A model generated the notes under the pieces. That model saw only the letters and a program-made list of their open reading frames with translations. It was not told the origin of the DNA and ran no database searches. A DNA stretch of 64,000 bases from Legionella_C sp048541585 (lineage in GTDB: Bacteria > Pseudomonadota > Gammaproteobacteria > Legionellales > Legionellaceae). The position numbers and the translations under genes are program-made. Where the stretch lies: positions 930,001 through 994,000 of the forward strand of contig NZ_CP183303.1 of assembly GCF_048541585.1 (NCBI RefSeq), written 5' to 3'. Below are positions 19,160 through 27,930 of this stretch, piece after piece (position 1 is the first letter of the stretch; each line of letters opens with the position of its first letter).

Positions 19160-19316
19160 TATAAAATTGGCATTTTATTTTTTCTTCTACAAAAGGAATG
19201 TGACTCAATGACCCTTCATAAGCAGTACAAGTATTAGCATAAACCCAAACTTTATTTGCCTGTTTTTTCTTCTGACTAGTTAATGCTTGATACCTTAAAG
19301 GTTTATTTGAGAACAT
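19149..19316 (-). CDS. 55-aa ORF overlapping the next gene
   Basis: Starts at the ATG at 19316 (MFSNKPLRYQALTSQKKKQ) and ends inside the start of the 222-residue gene, sharing ATGATAAATAA in another frame. The N-terminal Lys/Gln-rich stretch and the coding-like composition suggest a genuine start. It may be the first part of one gene split by a frameshift, or a small coupled protein. No function visible. Confidence 0.4.
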   Translation of the reverse strand: MFSNKPLRYQALTSQKKKQANKVWVYANTCTAYEGSLSHIPFVEEKIKCQFYNDK

Positions 19317-19384
19317 GATAAATAGCCTATAAATTTATGTTTATTAATAGTACAATATAATCATTTTTTATTCAATTTAAATAA

Positions 19385-20098
19385 TTAGACTCCGCTTTTC
19401 CAAGCCAGTACAGCTAAATACTTATTATTAACACCTAATTTTCTATTAGCATTCTGGAGATGAAAATTAACCGTACGTTTGGAAATATGCAATTGTTTAG
19501 CAATTAAATCCATTCGCATGCCTTGAGCAGTTAAAGTAAGGCATTCTTTTTCTCTTTTGGTTAAGGAAGCTAAGCTAATTTGTTTAGGCAGCAAGAACTG
19601 TCTTAAAAAATGCAGATAAATATGCGCAACGGATAACCAAATATACTGTTTATTTTGCCAATCTTCCAATCCATTCTCATATCTTCGCTGATGCAAGACT
19701 AGTACTACAAAATCACCTTTAGGCCCATTGATAGGAATATTTAAACCTTTATCAATACCAAACTGGATGGACTCTTCCCGCATTCTTTTTTCTCGTTTAT
19801 TTTTAGCGAGTTTCAATTGCTCGTTAACTTGCCATAAAATAGGGAGCATAGCTTGTTCTGATGATTCTAAGGTTCGATCAATATCGGCATATTGCTGCTC
19901 TAAATAATATTGATGCCAGGGTTCTAATGCCGGCGTTGCCCAATCATAGACTAAATTATTACCCGATTTTGTATGCTGTTGATAATAAGTAACTGCCAAG
20001 CTCTTAATCCCTTGCTCAGTAAAATACTGGCTGAGAAGCCCCGATAGTTCAGCCATTGTTTGTGCTTTTGCAAAGCGATGAAACAGTTCTTGCATCAA
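19385..20098 (-). CDS. LuxR-family regulator with autoinducer-binding-type domain
   Basis: 237 residues. The N-terminal ~165 match the acyl-homoserine-lactone-binding domain: W61, Y65, D74 and W89 fall where TraR has W57, Y61, D70 and W85, and G118 in FGIDKGLNIPI fits TraR G113; the Pro after the Asp is Arg75. The C-terminus is a LuxR helix-turn-helix (LTKREKECLTLTAQGM, IAKQLHISKRTVNFHLQNANRKL, ~179-222). No LuxI synthase is in the window, so it is a LuxR solo here. It is divergent from the cellulase gene, with a lux-box-like dyad between them, and probably activates the cellulase and regulates itself. The ligand is unknown. Confidence 0.92.
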   Translation of the reverse strand: MMQELFHRFAKAQTMAELSGLLSQYFTEQGIKSLAVTYYQQHTKSGNNLVYDWATPALEPWHQYYLEQQYADIDRTLESSEQAMLPILWQVNEQLKLAKNKREKRMREESIQFGIDKGLNIPINGPKGDFVVLVLHQRRYENGLEDWQNKQYIWLSVAHIYLHFLRQFLLPKQISLASLTKREKECLTLTAQGMRMDLIAKQLHISKRTVNFHLQNANRKLGVNNKYLAVLAWKSGV

Positions 20099-20106
20099 TT
20101 TTCCTC

Positions 20107-20132
20107 AAAACCTAGTAGAAATGACAGGTTTT
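20107..20132. promoter_or_regulatory. lux-box-like dyad between luxR-type gene and cellulase gene
   Basis: AAAACCT (20107-20113) and AGGTTTT (20126-20132) are perfect 7-bp inverted arms with a 12-bp spacer. The inner 20 bp (20110-20129) begin ACCT and end ACAGGT, as in the Vibrio fischeri lux box. A -10-like TATTAT lies at 20152-20157, placing the dyad centre about 42-45 bp before the expected start of the cellulase transcript, the classical activating position. Confidence 0.65.
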
Positions 20133-20191
20133 CGCCACTCTAAAGATTAAATATTATACATCATAAGTATTTTTTAGCTTAAAGGGTTTTT

Positions 20192-21688
20192 ATGAAAATT
20201 TTTACAGCGTTCCTTATGTTACCTAGCTTAACCTTTGCTGCTAATCTCACTAATCAGATAGAAGGTGTGGGCCCGCAGGGTAAAATTAAACCTTGGATCT
20301 GTATTCAAGACAAAACAGGCAATATTAAGTTAAAGCTGGCGCCAGGCCAATCTGTTGACGCAAATGATGCATCTGGCAATCCTTCTTATGCGGGTGGTGC
20401 ACTAAGATTTGACAGCTGTGATAACAATAAGCCCTATTTAGGATATATTGGCTTTAGTATTAGTAACAAAGGTAATAATTCTATTGCTAATTACACACCT
20501 CCTGAGGGAGTCCATATTAGTTATATTGATTCGAGTATCACAGCTTTAGGGCAAGTTAGGGGAAAAATAGTCTATACCCCTATTAGTGTTAATACTCAAC
20601 TTAATCATGCTAAAGCTGCCAAATACTGGGATTTTGCAGGTATTAATCTTTCCGGACTTGAATTTGGCAAGGTAATTGATCCTGTGGTTATTCCTAACCT
20701 ATCCCAAGAAGATAGCAGTTCACAATATTCCGACTTAAAGGATACCGAAGCATTCATTCAAGCAGGTATGAATACCGTTCGCGTTCCAGTAAGTTGGGGT
20801 TTTCTGCAACTTGATGGACCAGGCAAAGGTAAGCTAAATTTAGCTTATTATGACAATTATATTAAACCTTTGCTACAAACCTTAACTAGCGCAAAAGTCC
20901 ATACTATTGTCGATTTACATGCTTACATGCGTTATTCTAAATTCGGCGAGCAATATTCAGGTTGCGGACCTAGTGGTAATTGTCCTGACGGTACTTTAAT
21001 TGATGATGAAAACACTTATAAGGCGGTATGGGGAGAGCTTGCTAAATTAATTCAGAATGATCCCGCAATTAACCAGGATTATATTCTTCTAGATTTAATG
21101 AATGAGCCCGTAGGTGTTCCTGATGATAAAGTGTTTACCATTCAAACCTCACTTATTAAACTATTACGAGCTAATCACTATACTGGCTATATCCTAGTTG
21201 AAGGTAATAATTGGTCAGGATTACATTCCTGGAGTCAAGAATGGAATGGGAAATACAACCAAACTTATTCAAATGCCACTTTATTTACGCGTGAGAATTT
21301 TAATAAAGAAGGTATTACCGACTTAGATAAAATTTTAATTAATGTGCATCAATATTTAGATAGCGACTATAGCGGCACCCATAATGATTGTCTAACCGAT
21401 TTAACCACACAAGGTGAACAAGGCTTTAACTTAATGCCGTTTGTCGAATATTTGGAAAAAAACCAACTAAAAGCGATAGTAACGGAATTTGGTGTAGGTA
21501 AAAATTCATCGAGTTGTGCTATAGCGCTTAACCAATTTATGGAGTATTTACAGCAAAACTCTAGCAAGAATAAAAATCATGGCTTCGCTGGATGGACTAT
21601 TTGGTCATCAGGACATGGTTGGGGTGATTACAATCTACGTGTTCTGCCAGATTCTTATGCTATGCAAGTACTTGTTAACTATCTCTAA
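20192..21688 (+). CDS. Secreted GH5 endoglucanase (cellulase)
   Basis: Signal peptide 1-17 (MKIFTAFLMLPSLTFAA). The N-terminal ~18-135 are a beta-rich domain, probably carbohydrate-binding. Residues ~145-495 are a GH5 TIM barrel: NTVRVPVSWG, DLHAYM, the acid/base E305 in LLDLMNEP, HQYLD, the nucleophile E432 in AIVTEFGVG, and the C-terminal GWTIWSSGHGWGDY aromatic region. Predicted to hydrolyse beta-1,4-glucan outside the cell; Legionella pneumophila CelA is a type II-secreted GH5 enzyme and is the natural comparison, but orthology is not proven. AAAGGG precedes the ATG. Likely LuxR-controlled through the dyad upstream. Confidence 0.93.
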   Translation: MKIFTAFLMLPSLTFAANLTNQIEGVGPQGKIKPWICIQDKTGNIKLKLAPGQSVDANDASGNPSYAGGALRFDSCDNNKPYLGYIGFSISNKGNNSIANYTPPEGVHISYIDSSITALGQVRGKIVYTPISVNTQLNHAKAAKYWDFAGINLSGLEFGKVIDPVVIPNLSQEDSSSQYSDLKDTEAFIQAGMNTVRVPVSWGFLQLDGPGKGKLNLAYYDNYIKPLLQTLTSAKVHTIVDLHAYMRYSKFGEQYSGCGPSGNCPDGTLIDDENTYKAVWGELAKLIQNDPAINQDYILLDLMNEPVGVPDDKVFTIQTSLIKLLRANHYTGYILVEGNNWSGLHSWSQEWNGKYNQTYSNATLFTRENFNKEGITDLDKILINVHQYLDSDYSGTHNDCLTDLTTQGEQGFNLMPFVEYLEKNQLKAIVTEFGVGKNSSSCAIALNQFMEYLQQNSSKNKNHGFAGWTIWSSGHGWGDYNLRVLPDSYAMQVLVNYL

Positions 21689-21710
21689 TGGATTCATTGA
21701 ATACACCTAT

Positions 21711-21788
21711 TAGATTTTTATACTTTTTCTCCAGTTTGCTGCTATTAATGCAGCAAGCCCTGCAATAAGTAGGTGCAGCATAATCATT
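21711..21788 (-). CDS. 25-aa hydrophobic peptide, Ldr-toxin-like
   Basis: ATG at 21788, product MIMLHLLIAGLAALIAANWR followed by KSIKI. The LLIAG...LIA..NWRK pattern resembles the membrane helix and basic tail of Ldr-type type I toxins. The neighbouring frame just upstream encodes LFNDYAAP, which matches the HDLAAP that precedes the helix in Ldr, so one base insertion would rejoin a full toxin-like peptide. The IS starts 30 nt upstream. No ribosome site was found; possibly a remnant. Confidence 0.3.
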
Positions 21789-21817
21789 AAATAGAATATT
21801 GCTTATTATTAAAAGGG

Positions 21818-21837
21818 TCCGGGCTGTTGCAAAAGGT
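21818..21837 (+). repeat. Left terminal inverted repeat of the IS
   Basis: 20-bp terminus; pairs with 23227-23246 with two mismatches. Confidence 0.8.
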
Positions 21838-21904
21838 GAAAAAACTTTACCCATTAAGCTTGGCATGATCTAATCAGCGGCTTTTGACGCAGTTGTAATA
21901 ACTT

Positions 21905-23257
21905 ATGCAAGGTCGATTTAGAAATGAACTGATTAATTCAGACAACTCAATGATAAACAGCCTTATTGCACCGACTCATTTATTAAAAAAAGTTAACCGG
22001 TGTGTTGATTTTTCCTTTGTTAATGAATTAACTGCACCTTGCTATAGTCCCAATAATGGTAGGCCCTCTATATCACCGGAGCTCTGTTTTCACATGCTGC
22101 TTATTGGTTATTTATTTTCAATACCTTCAAACCGACGTCTGATAGAAGAAGTAAAATACAATATTAGTTATCGATGGTTTTGCGGGTTAGCGTTGGAGTC
22201 ACCTGTACCAAGCCATTCTTCGCTTAGTCGTTTCTTTAAGCGCTTATCATTTAGTGTATTTCAATCTTTTTTTAATGCAATCATTAAACAATGTAAACAC
22301 GCAGGCTTGCTTACCAATAAAAGTGTTATGACAGATAGCACCTTGTTCCAAGCCAATGCTTCTCTGAGTTCACTGGTACCTAAATCCGGTCATGAAGAGG
22401 CTGCACAAGGCGAGCGCGGTGTTAAGCCTACTAAGCGGGCTGTCTCTAACAAGACTCATCAAAGTAAAACCGATCCAGATGCAAGCTTAGCCTTTAAAAA
22501 GGGCACGCCTCGCGCCTTAAAATATAAAGCGCATGTCTGCACGACTAGCCAAAGTCGCGTTATTTTAGACATTAAAATCACCACAGGCGCCGTCCATGAT
22601 TCGCAACCTTACCTTGAGCAGCTCAATGCGATTAAATCTCTTTTAAACCATGATATTAATGAAGTCATTGCTGATCGTGCTTACGGTTCAGGGCATATTA
22701 TTTCAACGCTCAAATCAATGGGTATTACCACTTACATTCCTTTATTTAGTACCCGTAGTGGCGTCTCACAACGAACAATAACACCTGGCTTTCATTACGA
22801 CGCAGAGAAAGATATTTACCGTTGTCCAGCCAATCATGCGCTTAAGCCTGGCAAATTATTAGACAATGACTACAAACTCTATCATTCTAGGGTAACGCAT
22901 TGTCAGACCTGCACTATCAGTTGTCAGGCGCCTAAGAAAAAAAATCGAGCGATTCGAGTGATTGCACGCCATACCCATTTTGATTTATTTCAACAGGTTA
23001 CATTGGATATGCAGACAGCCTTATTCAAACAGAAACTAGTAGAAAGACTCTCAAAAATTGAAAGTGTCATGAATGAGTTAAAAAACTACCATTGCTTAGC
23101 AAAAGCACGTTTCCGTGGCATTCATAACGTGCAAATACAAGCTTACATGGCAGCGATTGTTATCAATATTAAACGGATAGTTTTTTTATTTTTTATTAAT
23201 CTCCTAATCTTGCTTAAATATAAATTACCTTTTGCAACAGGCCGGGTGGTTTTTTGA
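21905..23257 (+). CDS. IS1182-family DDE transposase
   Basis: 450 residues. The N-terminal domain (SFVNELTAPCYS, GRPSISPELCFHMLLIGYL, SYRWFCGL) and the DDE core are typical: D in MTDSTLFQAN, D in EVIADRAYGSG and a C-terminal acidic residue in the SKIESVMNELKNYH...RFRG region. It also has the YRCP..H cysteine-containing domain (CQTCTISC). The frame continues through the right inverted repeat and stops at 23255-23257, about ten bases outside the element, so the last residues depend on flanking DNA. Probably functional. Confidence 0.92.
   Translation: MQGRFRNELINSDNSMINSLIAPTHLLKKVNRCVDFSFVNELTAPCYSPNNGRPSISPELCFHMLLIGYLFSIPSNRRLIEEVKYNISYRWFCGLALESPVPSHSSLSRFFKRLSFSVFQSFFNAIIKQCKHAGLLTNKSVMTDSTLFQANASLSSLVPKSGHEEAAQGERGVKPTKRAVSNKTHQSKTDPDASLAFKKGTPRALKYKAHVCTTSQSRVILDIKITTGAVHDSQPYLEQLNAIKSLLNHDINEVIADRAYGSGHIISTLKSMGITTYIPLFSTRSGVSQRTITPGFHYDAEKDIYRCPANHALKPGKLLDNDYKLYHSRVTHCQTCTISCQAPKKKNRAIRVIARHTHFDLFQQVTLDMQTALFKQKLVERLSKIESVMNELKNYHCLAKARFRGIHNVQIQAYMAAIVINIKRIVFLFFINLLILLKYKLPFATGRVVF
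23227..23246 (-). repeat. Right terminal inverted repeat of the IS
   Basis: ACCTTTTGCAACAGGCCGGG, the inverted copy of the left end. It lies inside the 3' end of the transposase frame. Confidence 0.8.
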
Positions 23258-23388
23258 GATTCTTATCAACTATTTTGTAAGTTAGTAAGTTCGTTAATTA
23301 ACTTAGTAATAATAAATAATTAACTGATAGTAAATATATAGATGAGCTGAATTAAGTTAACTCCGTTTAATTAAATTTGTAATATAAG

Positions 23389-24648
23389 TCACTTAGCCAA
23401 ATGATTTGCGGCATATTGGAAATTATTGTTTTTTACTTGTTTTATTAAATAGTTACTTATTAAATAGCTAGGAAGCGTTAATACTGCTCCTAGATTAAAT
23501 AAAGTCTGCCAAGAAAAATAATGAACCATTCCTACAGCTAATGCGGGTGTAAACAAAGATTTTAAACCACCTATAGCAGCAATAAAGGCATAATTAAATG
23601 CGCATAATGGGCCTTGAGCTAAATCCGTGTAAAGTATGATAATAAACACACCCAGTAGACCTTCAAATAATCCTAAACTTAATTGTACCCAAAATAAATG
23701 GGACATAGTGTCACTCATTACCGATAACAATATTAAACAAATTGCCTCGCCAATAAGGCCTAACGAGATAGCTTTAAAAAAAGAATTTAAACGTAATAAA
23801 AGAATAGCTATTAGCGGGCTAAGGCTCAATGCCATAATATTGGTTGCTTTTATTAAAAGTGCAATTTGTCCTAAATCGTATTTTTTTACCTGATAGAGAT
23901 AAGCGGGGTAAATTGAATTAACAAGGCTGTCGCCAAATTCAAAAAAGAAAATAAAACTGAGCAAAAGGCCACTGTTCTTTTTTGACCATAAGCATTTTAT
24001 TGCGTTAATTTTTGAAAAATTACCTGCTTGATAAGTGTATGGCTTTTCATGACTTTTAACTGTTATAAGGCAAATTACTATCATAATAATTACCATCGAT
24101 TGATAAGCTATTTGCCAACTATAACCTTGTGCAATGAGTAAGCTTCCAGCGCCTGCCAACAAATAACCTAAACGAAAACCTACAATGTAAAAAGTATTAA
24201 TTCTCTTTTCTTGGCTTCCCTTATGTGCAATCAATTCGCTACGATAAGCATCAATATTTAAATCTTGAGTTGCTGAAAATAAGGCAATCAAGGCAGCGAT
24301 TAATCCTAATAAAAATGTATTTTCAACCGGAGAAAGAGCTGCGATTATACTTGTTAAGAGTATAATCATTAGCTGCATACTGATAATCCAGCTTTTCCTT
24401 AATTGGTAACCAAATGGAATATAAATATCACAATAATTGGCCCATAAAAATTTAAAGAGATAAGCCTGGTTTATTAATGCAAGCCATCCTAATGTAGTCA
24501 GGGAGGCACCCATAGCAATGTACCAACTTTGTAAGGTAGTTGTGACTAGTACAAATGGAATAGATGAGCTCATTCCCTGAATAAAGACAATAAAATAATT
24601 AATAACTTTCCTTAAGGTTAATAAAAGTATCCAAAATTCCTTGACCAT
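23389..24648 (-). CDS. AmpG-like MFS permease
   Basis: Inner-membrane protein of 419 residues with about twelve hydrophobic helices. LQSWYIAMGASLTTLGWLAL, the KFLWANYCDIYIP loop and especially ATQDLNIDAYRSELI match the AmpG muropeptide-permease group (family consensus TQDIxIDAYR). AmpG imports anhydro-muropeptides for peptidoglycan recycling; here the substrate is inferred. MltA, which makes anhydro-muropeptides, is encoded about 2 kb away on the same strand. Legionella genomes carry several AmpG paralogues with unknown substrates. Confidence 0.85.
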   Translation of the reverse strand: MVKEFWILLLTLRKVINYFIVFIQGMSSSIPFVLVTTTLQSWYIAMGASLTTLGWLALINQAYLFKFLWANYCDIYIPFGYQLRKSWIISMQLMIILLTSIIAALSPVENTFLLGLIAALIALFSATQDLNIDAYRSELIAHKGSQEKRINTFYIVGFRLGYLLAGAGSLLIAQGYSWQIAYQSMVIIMIVICLITVKSHEKPYTYQAGNFSKINAIKCLWSKKNSGLLLSFIFFFEFGDSLVNSIYPAYLYQVKKYDLGQIALLIKATNIMALSLSPLIAILLLRLNSFFKAISLGLIGEAICLILLSVMSDTMSHLFWVQLSLGLFEGLLGVFIIILYTDLAQGPLCAFNYAFIAAIGGLKSLFTPALAVGMVHYFSWQTLFNLGAVLTLPSYLISNYLIKQVKNNNFQYAANHLAK

Positions 24649-24744
24649 TACAATTTAAGTTAGGCCATTACTACGTTATTTAAGTGTTATAGAATTAGCA
24701 AGCCTTTTATTTTAAATGACTTCGCCATAAAAGTGGTATTTTAA

Positions 24745-25213
24745 TTAAAGAGAAGGATTAAGCTTACCCTTTTTACTTTTTCTATTATCCTTATGATTAT
24801 CTCTTGGGTGATGTGCAAATAATCCAATCTGTGATGCGGATGCGACTTGATCGATAATACGTCTAACTTCATGACTAGAGTAGGCGATGGGGGTGCCTGA
24901 TGCCTGGGCTAATGCTCGCTTTTGAGCAATAATAGGCTGAGAATTCATTTTAAGTACAGGTATATTTTGCTCTGTATGTAAAGCTTGCTTGTCTGATTGG
25001 TTAGGCGCACTCTCATTTTCATTGCTAGTTTGTGTTTTTTCTAAGTGCTCCATTAATTTCAACATAGTTTTTAAACTTCTTATTTTTAGACTTGGTAAAA
25101 TAGGTTTGATAAGCTGCTTCAGGTACCGGTTCGCCAGTGATAAAGTAAATAGTTGTTTTAATAAAGTAGCGTTGTGTTTGGGGTAGGGATTTGTTATTTT
25201 CCATCGGATACAT
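24745..25213 (-). CDS. Hypothetical effector-like protein split by a frameshift at an A6 run
   Basis: Translation starts at the ATG at 25213 (MYPMENNKSLPQTQRYFIKT), seven bases after TAAGG, and reads to a stop at 25025. From the six-A run (25035-25040 on the plus strand) the adjacent frame continues as KTQTSNENESAPNQSDKQ and ends at 24745 with GKLNPSL. Removing one A would join them into a ~155-residue soluble protein rich in Asn, Gln and Lys. The second frame is also open upstream to 25272, but that part looks non-coding and lacks a ribosome site. Either a damaged gene, a sequencing error or frameshift expression. Confidence 0.6.
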
Positions 25214-25357
25214 AAAAAAACCTTAAGAAAGCAAAGTTCTTTTATTGTACCATTATGTTTAAATTTGTTCAATATTTAAACAATTAAACACTAGTTAATA
25301 GTTTGTTAATAAAACTTATTTATACTTATATCATGCAGTATATTACTAGAGTAAAGA

Positions 25358-26095
25358 ATGAAAGTTATTGTGGCAACTTACTATAATGAAGCAGATAAAA
25401 AATTAGGTATACTAATCACGCATGGAAAAGCCTTTGGCAACCTTAAACTTGATGAAAAAAGGTTGCTTAGTCAAGCGAAACTTGAACTTTCCTCAGCTAG
25501 AAAAGCAAAATTAGCAGATTTTGATGCTAAGTCAGCGGAAATTGAAGTAAAAGATTTTAAGTATGCTGATGATAAGCCTCTTGATTTTAAAGCAGAAGAG
25601 AAGTCTTTTTTAGAAGCCTTAGAAACTTATTTAAAAGAGTTGGATAATTTAATAAAAGATATATTACAAAATATACAAAAAAAATATTCAGATGTTAGAA
25701 CAGTGGTTTACGATGGTGATGTTAATTTAACGTTTCCATCTAAAACAATTTTTCCTAATTTTTTATTAAATAATACTATATTAGATATTTTTAAGGACTC
25801 TACAGTAACAGTAAATGCTTATAGTAGTGCTTCAGATGTTGTTGATGCCGCTAGAGAGCTTTTTGAGAAAAAGGGTGTAGAAATTACGGTATATAATAAT
25901 TCTAATAAACTTTATGAAGTTCCTATTCGTACTACTCAATCTTTTGGAGGTTGCGAGGTTTCTTTGGAAGAAAAGATGGATCAGTTATCTATAGCTAGAA
26001 CACATTCTGGTGACAATTTATTTTTCTCCCGTGGGTCAAAAGCAGATAGTAAGGCAGAAATTCAAGGTAAAAGTAACCTCACACCAAACGGCTAG
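25358..26095 (+). CDS. Hypothetical protein, 245 aa
   Basis: Unrecognised soluble protein without signal peptide. A Lys/Glu-rich helical region (~35-110) is probably coiled coil (LEALETYLKELDNLIKDIL). It is followed by a mixed alpha/beta part (VRTVVYDGDVNLTF, VEITVYNNSNKLYEVPI) and a polar, disordered C-terminus. The gene stands alone and diverges from the split gene above. Such orphan, lysine-rich proteins are common among Dot/Icm effector candidates; that is inference. Confidence 0.75.
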   Translation: MKVIVATYYNEADKKLGILITHGKAFGNLKLDEKRLLSQAKLELSSARKAKLADFDAKSAEIEVKDFKYADDKPLDFKAEEKSFLEALETYLKELDNLIKDILQNIQKKYSDVRTVVYDGDVNLTFPSKTIFPNFLLNNTILDIFKDSTVTVNAYSSASDVVDAARELFEKKGVEITVYNNSNKLYEVPIRTTQSFGGCEVSLEEKMDQLSIARTHSGDNLFFSRGSKADSKAEIQGKSNLTPNG

Positions 26096-26381
26096 GTTTT
26101 GCTTTAGTTTACTACTTGAATAGGGCTTTGTTGCGAAAAGATTAAACTTAAAAATTTAAATCTTGAGTAAATCTCAACGGTAAAGCCCGACTTGTTTATT
26201 GATAAAACAAACTTCCATAATGTCTCTATATATCCTCTTTCCAAGTGGTCTTGTTTAAACTTTAGTATGATTTCAAAGTGTTTAATAATGTTTGGCAGAG
26301 TTTGTATTTTTGCGGTAAGACAAGTAAATCAATAGTTTTGCCATGCTGCTAATTAATAGCATAATAGAGCTGTTACATTGG

Positions 26382-27674
26382 TTATATAATATGCTTTGGC
26401 AGTAAAAGCCAGTAATGGCCTTCACTTTTCATATGCTCCCCTAAAAATGTTGCAAGTTTTCCAGACCCCCAAAAAATATCGCCACGCATAAAGCCACGAA
26501 TGGCGCCACCAATATCTTGCGCAATCATCAGGCGTTGTAGTTTTTTTTCATTAGGTTGTTTTATATTAGGACGTGTAGTATCTAACCAGAGAGGGGCACC
26601 AACCGGAATCCATTTTTTATCTACAGCTAAGGAATAACCTGGTGTAAGCGTCATATTTTGTACGCCGAGCGCAACAGGTCTATTGGTGTTTTCGAAAAAA
26701 ACAAAAGATTTATTGGTATGGATAATTTTTTTTGCCTTTTCAGGATGATTTTGTAAATAATGCAAGATAGCATTTTTAGAAGCTTTATCACGTGTTAAGA
26801 TTCCTTTATTAATTAGTACTTCGGCAATAGAGGTATAAGGGGCGCCATTCTCACCAGCATAACTTAAATAGAGGTCTTTACCATCAGGCAATTGAATTAC
26901 ACCAGAGCCTTCTATCTCTAGAAAAAGCCGTTCTGCTGGGCTTTGGACCCAGGCAATCACGGGTGCTTTTTTCTTCAACGCTCCTTTATCAATTTGCTCT
27001 CGCGTATATAAGGTTAAGTATTTCCGATTGGGTAAACCATAAATGGGAGTATTGTATTTATCATTTTGTTTTAAACTACCTTGTATTTTTGGCAGGTAAT
27101 AACCGGTAAATACACTAGAAACAGGGCCAATTTTCTTTTGCTCAAATTCAACGGGACGAAACCAGTTTTCAAAAAAATTTTTTGCATAATCTTTTGAAAC
27201 AGCATTTAGTTTTAACGCGGCCCTACAGGCAGGATACCAATCACGAACTTTTAACTTAACAACTTGAGTTCCAATGGGATGTAATGGCGATTTTTTTAGA
27301 AACATCTTGCATGATGTCTGAAATGCTAATAAAGATTTTTGCATATCCGTCTGATCCCAGCCCGGTAACTCTTTAAAAGACACATAAGTCAAAAAAAGAT
27401 TTTTGTTTTTTACCTTGACCTTTTTAGGAGGTTGATTAAGTAAGGCACTTTTTTTTGCAACTATCGTGTCTGGGGCTCGCGCAGAATCAGGATCAATTTT
27501 TGCCGAAAATTTGATTGGAATACTGTCTGTAGCAATCTTTATTGCTTGAGCTTCAATCACTACATTTTTAATGTTTATCGGCTTTGTTTGACCTTTTATT
27601 CTACTGTAAAGCCCTACATGAAAAAAGGTAAGGCAAATAAAAATGCTTATTGTGTAAATTAACTTCTTATTCAT
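26382..27674 (-). CDS. mltA: Membrane-bound lytic murein transglycosylase A
   Basis: Cleaves peptidoglycan glycan strands to 1,6-anhydro-muropeptides in the periplasm. An N-terminal hydrophobic segment (residues ~5-25) is a signal peptide or anchor without an obvious lipobox. The MltA domain is visible (SVFTGYYLPKIQGS, TPIYGLPNRK, IEGSGVIQLPDGKDLYLSYAGENGAPYTSI), followed by the C-terminal 3D domain whose three aspartates fall in LAVDKKWIPVGAPLWLD, IAQDIGGAI and RGDIFWG. Length 430 is slightly longer than the E. coli enzyme because of an extended N-terminal linker. Together with the AmpG-like permease it suggests cell-wall recycling. Confidence 0.93.
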   Translation of the reverse strand: MNKKLIYTISIFICLTFFHVGLYSRIKGQTKPINIKNVVIEAQAIKIATDSIPIKFSAKIDPDSARAPDTIVAKKSALLNQPPKKVKVKNKNLFLTYVSFKELPGWDQTDMQKSLLAFQTSCKMFLKKSPLHPIGTQVVKLKVRDWYPACRAALKLNAVSKDYAKNFFENWFRPVEFEQKKIGPVSSVFTGYYLPKIQGSLKQNDKYNTPIYGLPNRKYLTLYTREQIDKGALKKKAPVIAWVQSPAERLFLEIEGSGVIQLPDGKDLYLSYAGENGAPYTSIAEVLINKGILTRDKASKNAILHYLQNHPEKAKKIIHTNKSFVFFENTNRPVALGVQNMTLTPGYSLAVDKKWIPVGAPLWLDTTRPNIKQPNEKKLQRLMIAQDIGGAIRGFMRGDIFWGSGKLATFLGEHMKSEGHYWLLLPKHII

Positions 27675-27930
27675 ACTGGCGCAATACTTACATAAGATGA
27701 AAAGTAAGGCAATAATTTTTATACTTATTTGTTCTATTTTTTAAAAAATTGATTAAAATTATTACTGATTTTACTGATTATTTCTATGAGTTTTAAAAAT
27801 TCATTAGAATTTCAAATAGCACTATTCAATTTGTTTTAGGATTTTATGCTATAAAACTGCTTGTATTACAATTATGGGTTTTGAAATCATGTATATATTA
27901 TCTTTAATAATATTTGCAACGCGCCCAAAA

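Larger units (their letters stand above)
21818..23246. mobile_element. Complete IS1182-family insertion sequence
   Basis: Bounded by 20-bp imperfect inverted repeats: left TCCGGGCTGTTGCAAAAGGT (21818-21837), right the complement at 23227-23246, 18 of 20 positions matching. It encloses one transposase gene. I found no clear target duplication. It lies between the cellulase and the AmpG-like permease and may have disrupted the small toxin-like peptide gene. Confidence 0.85.

Noticed and set aside
26126..26300. IS-end-like sequence GGGCTTTGTTGCGAAAAGATT
   Set aside because: It resembles IS5/IS903-type termini, but I found no opposite end and no transposase fragment, so it is not listed as an element.
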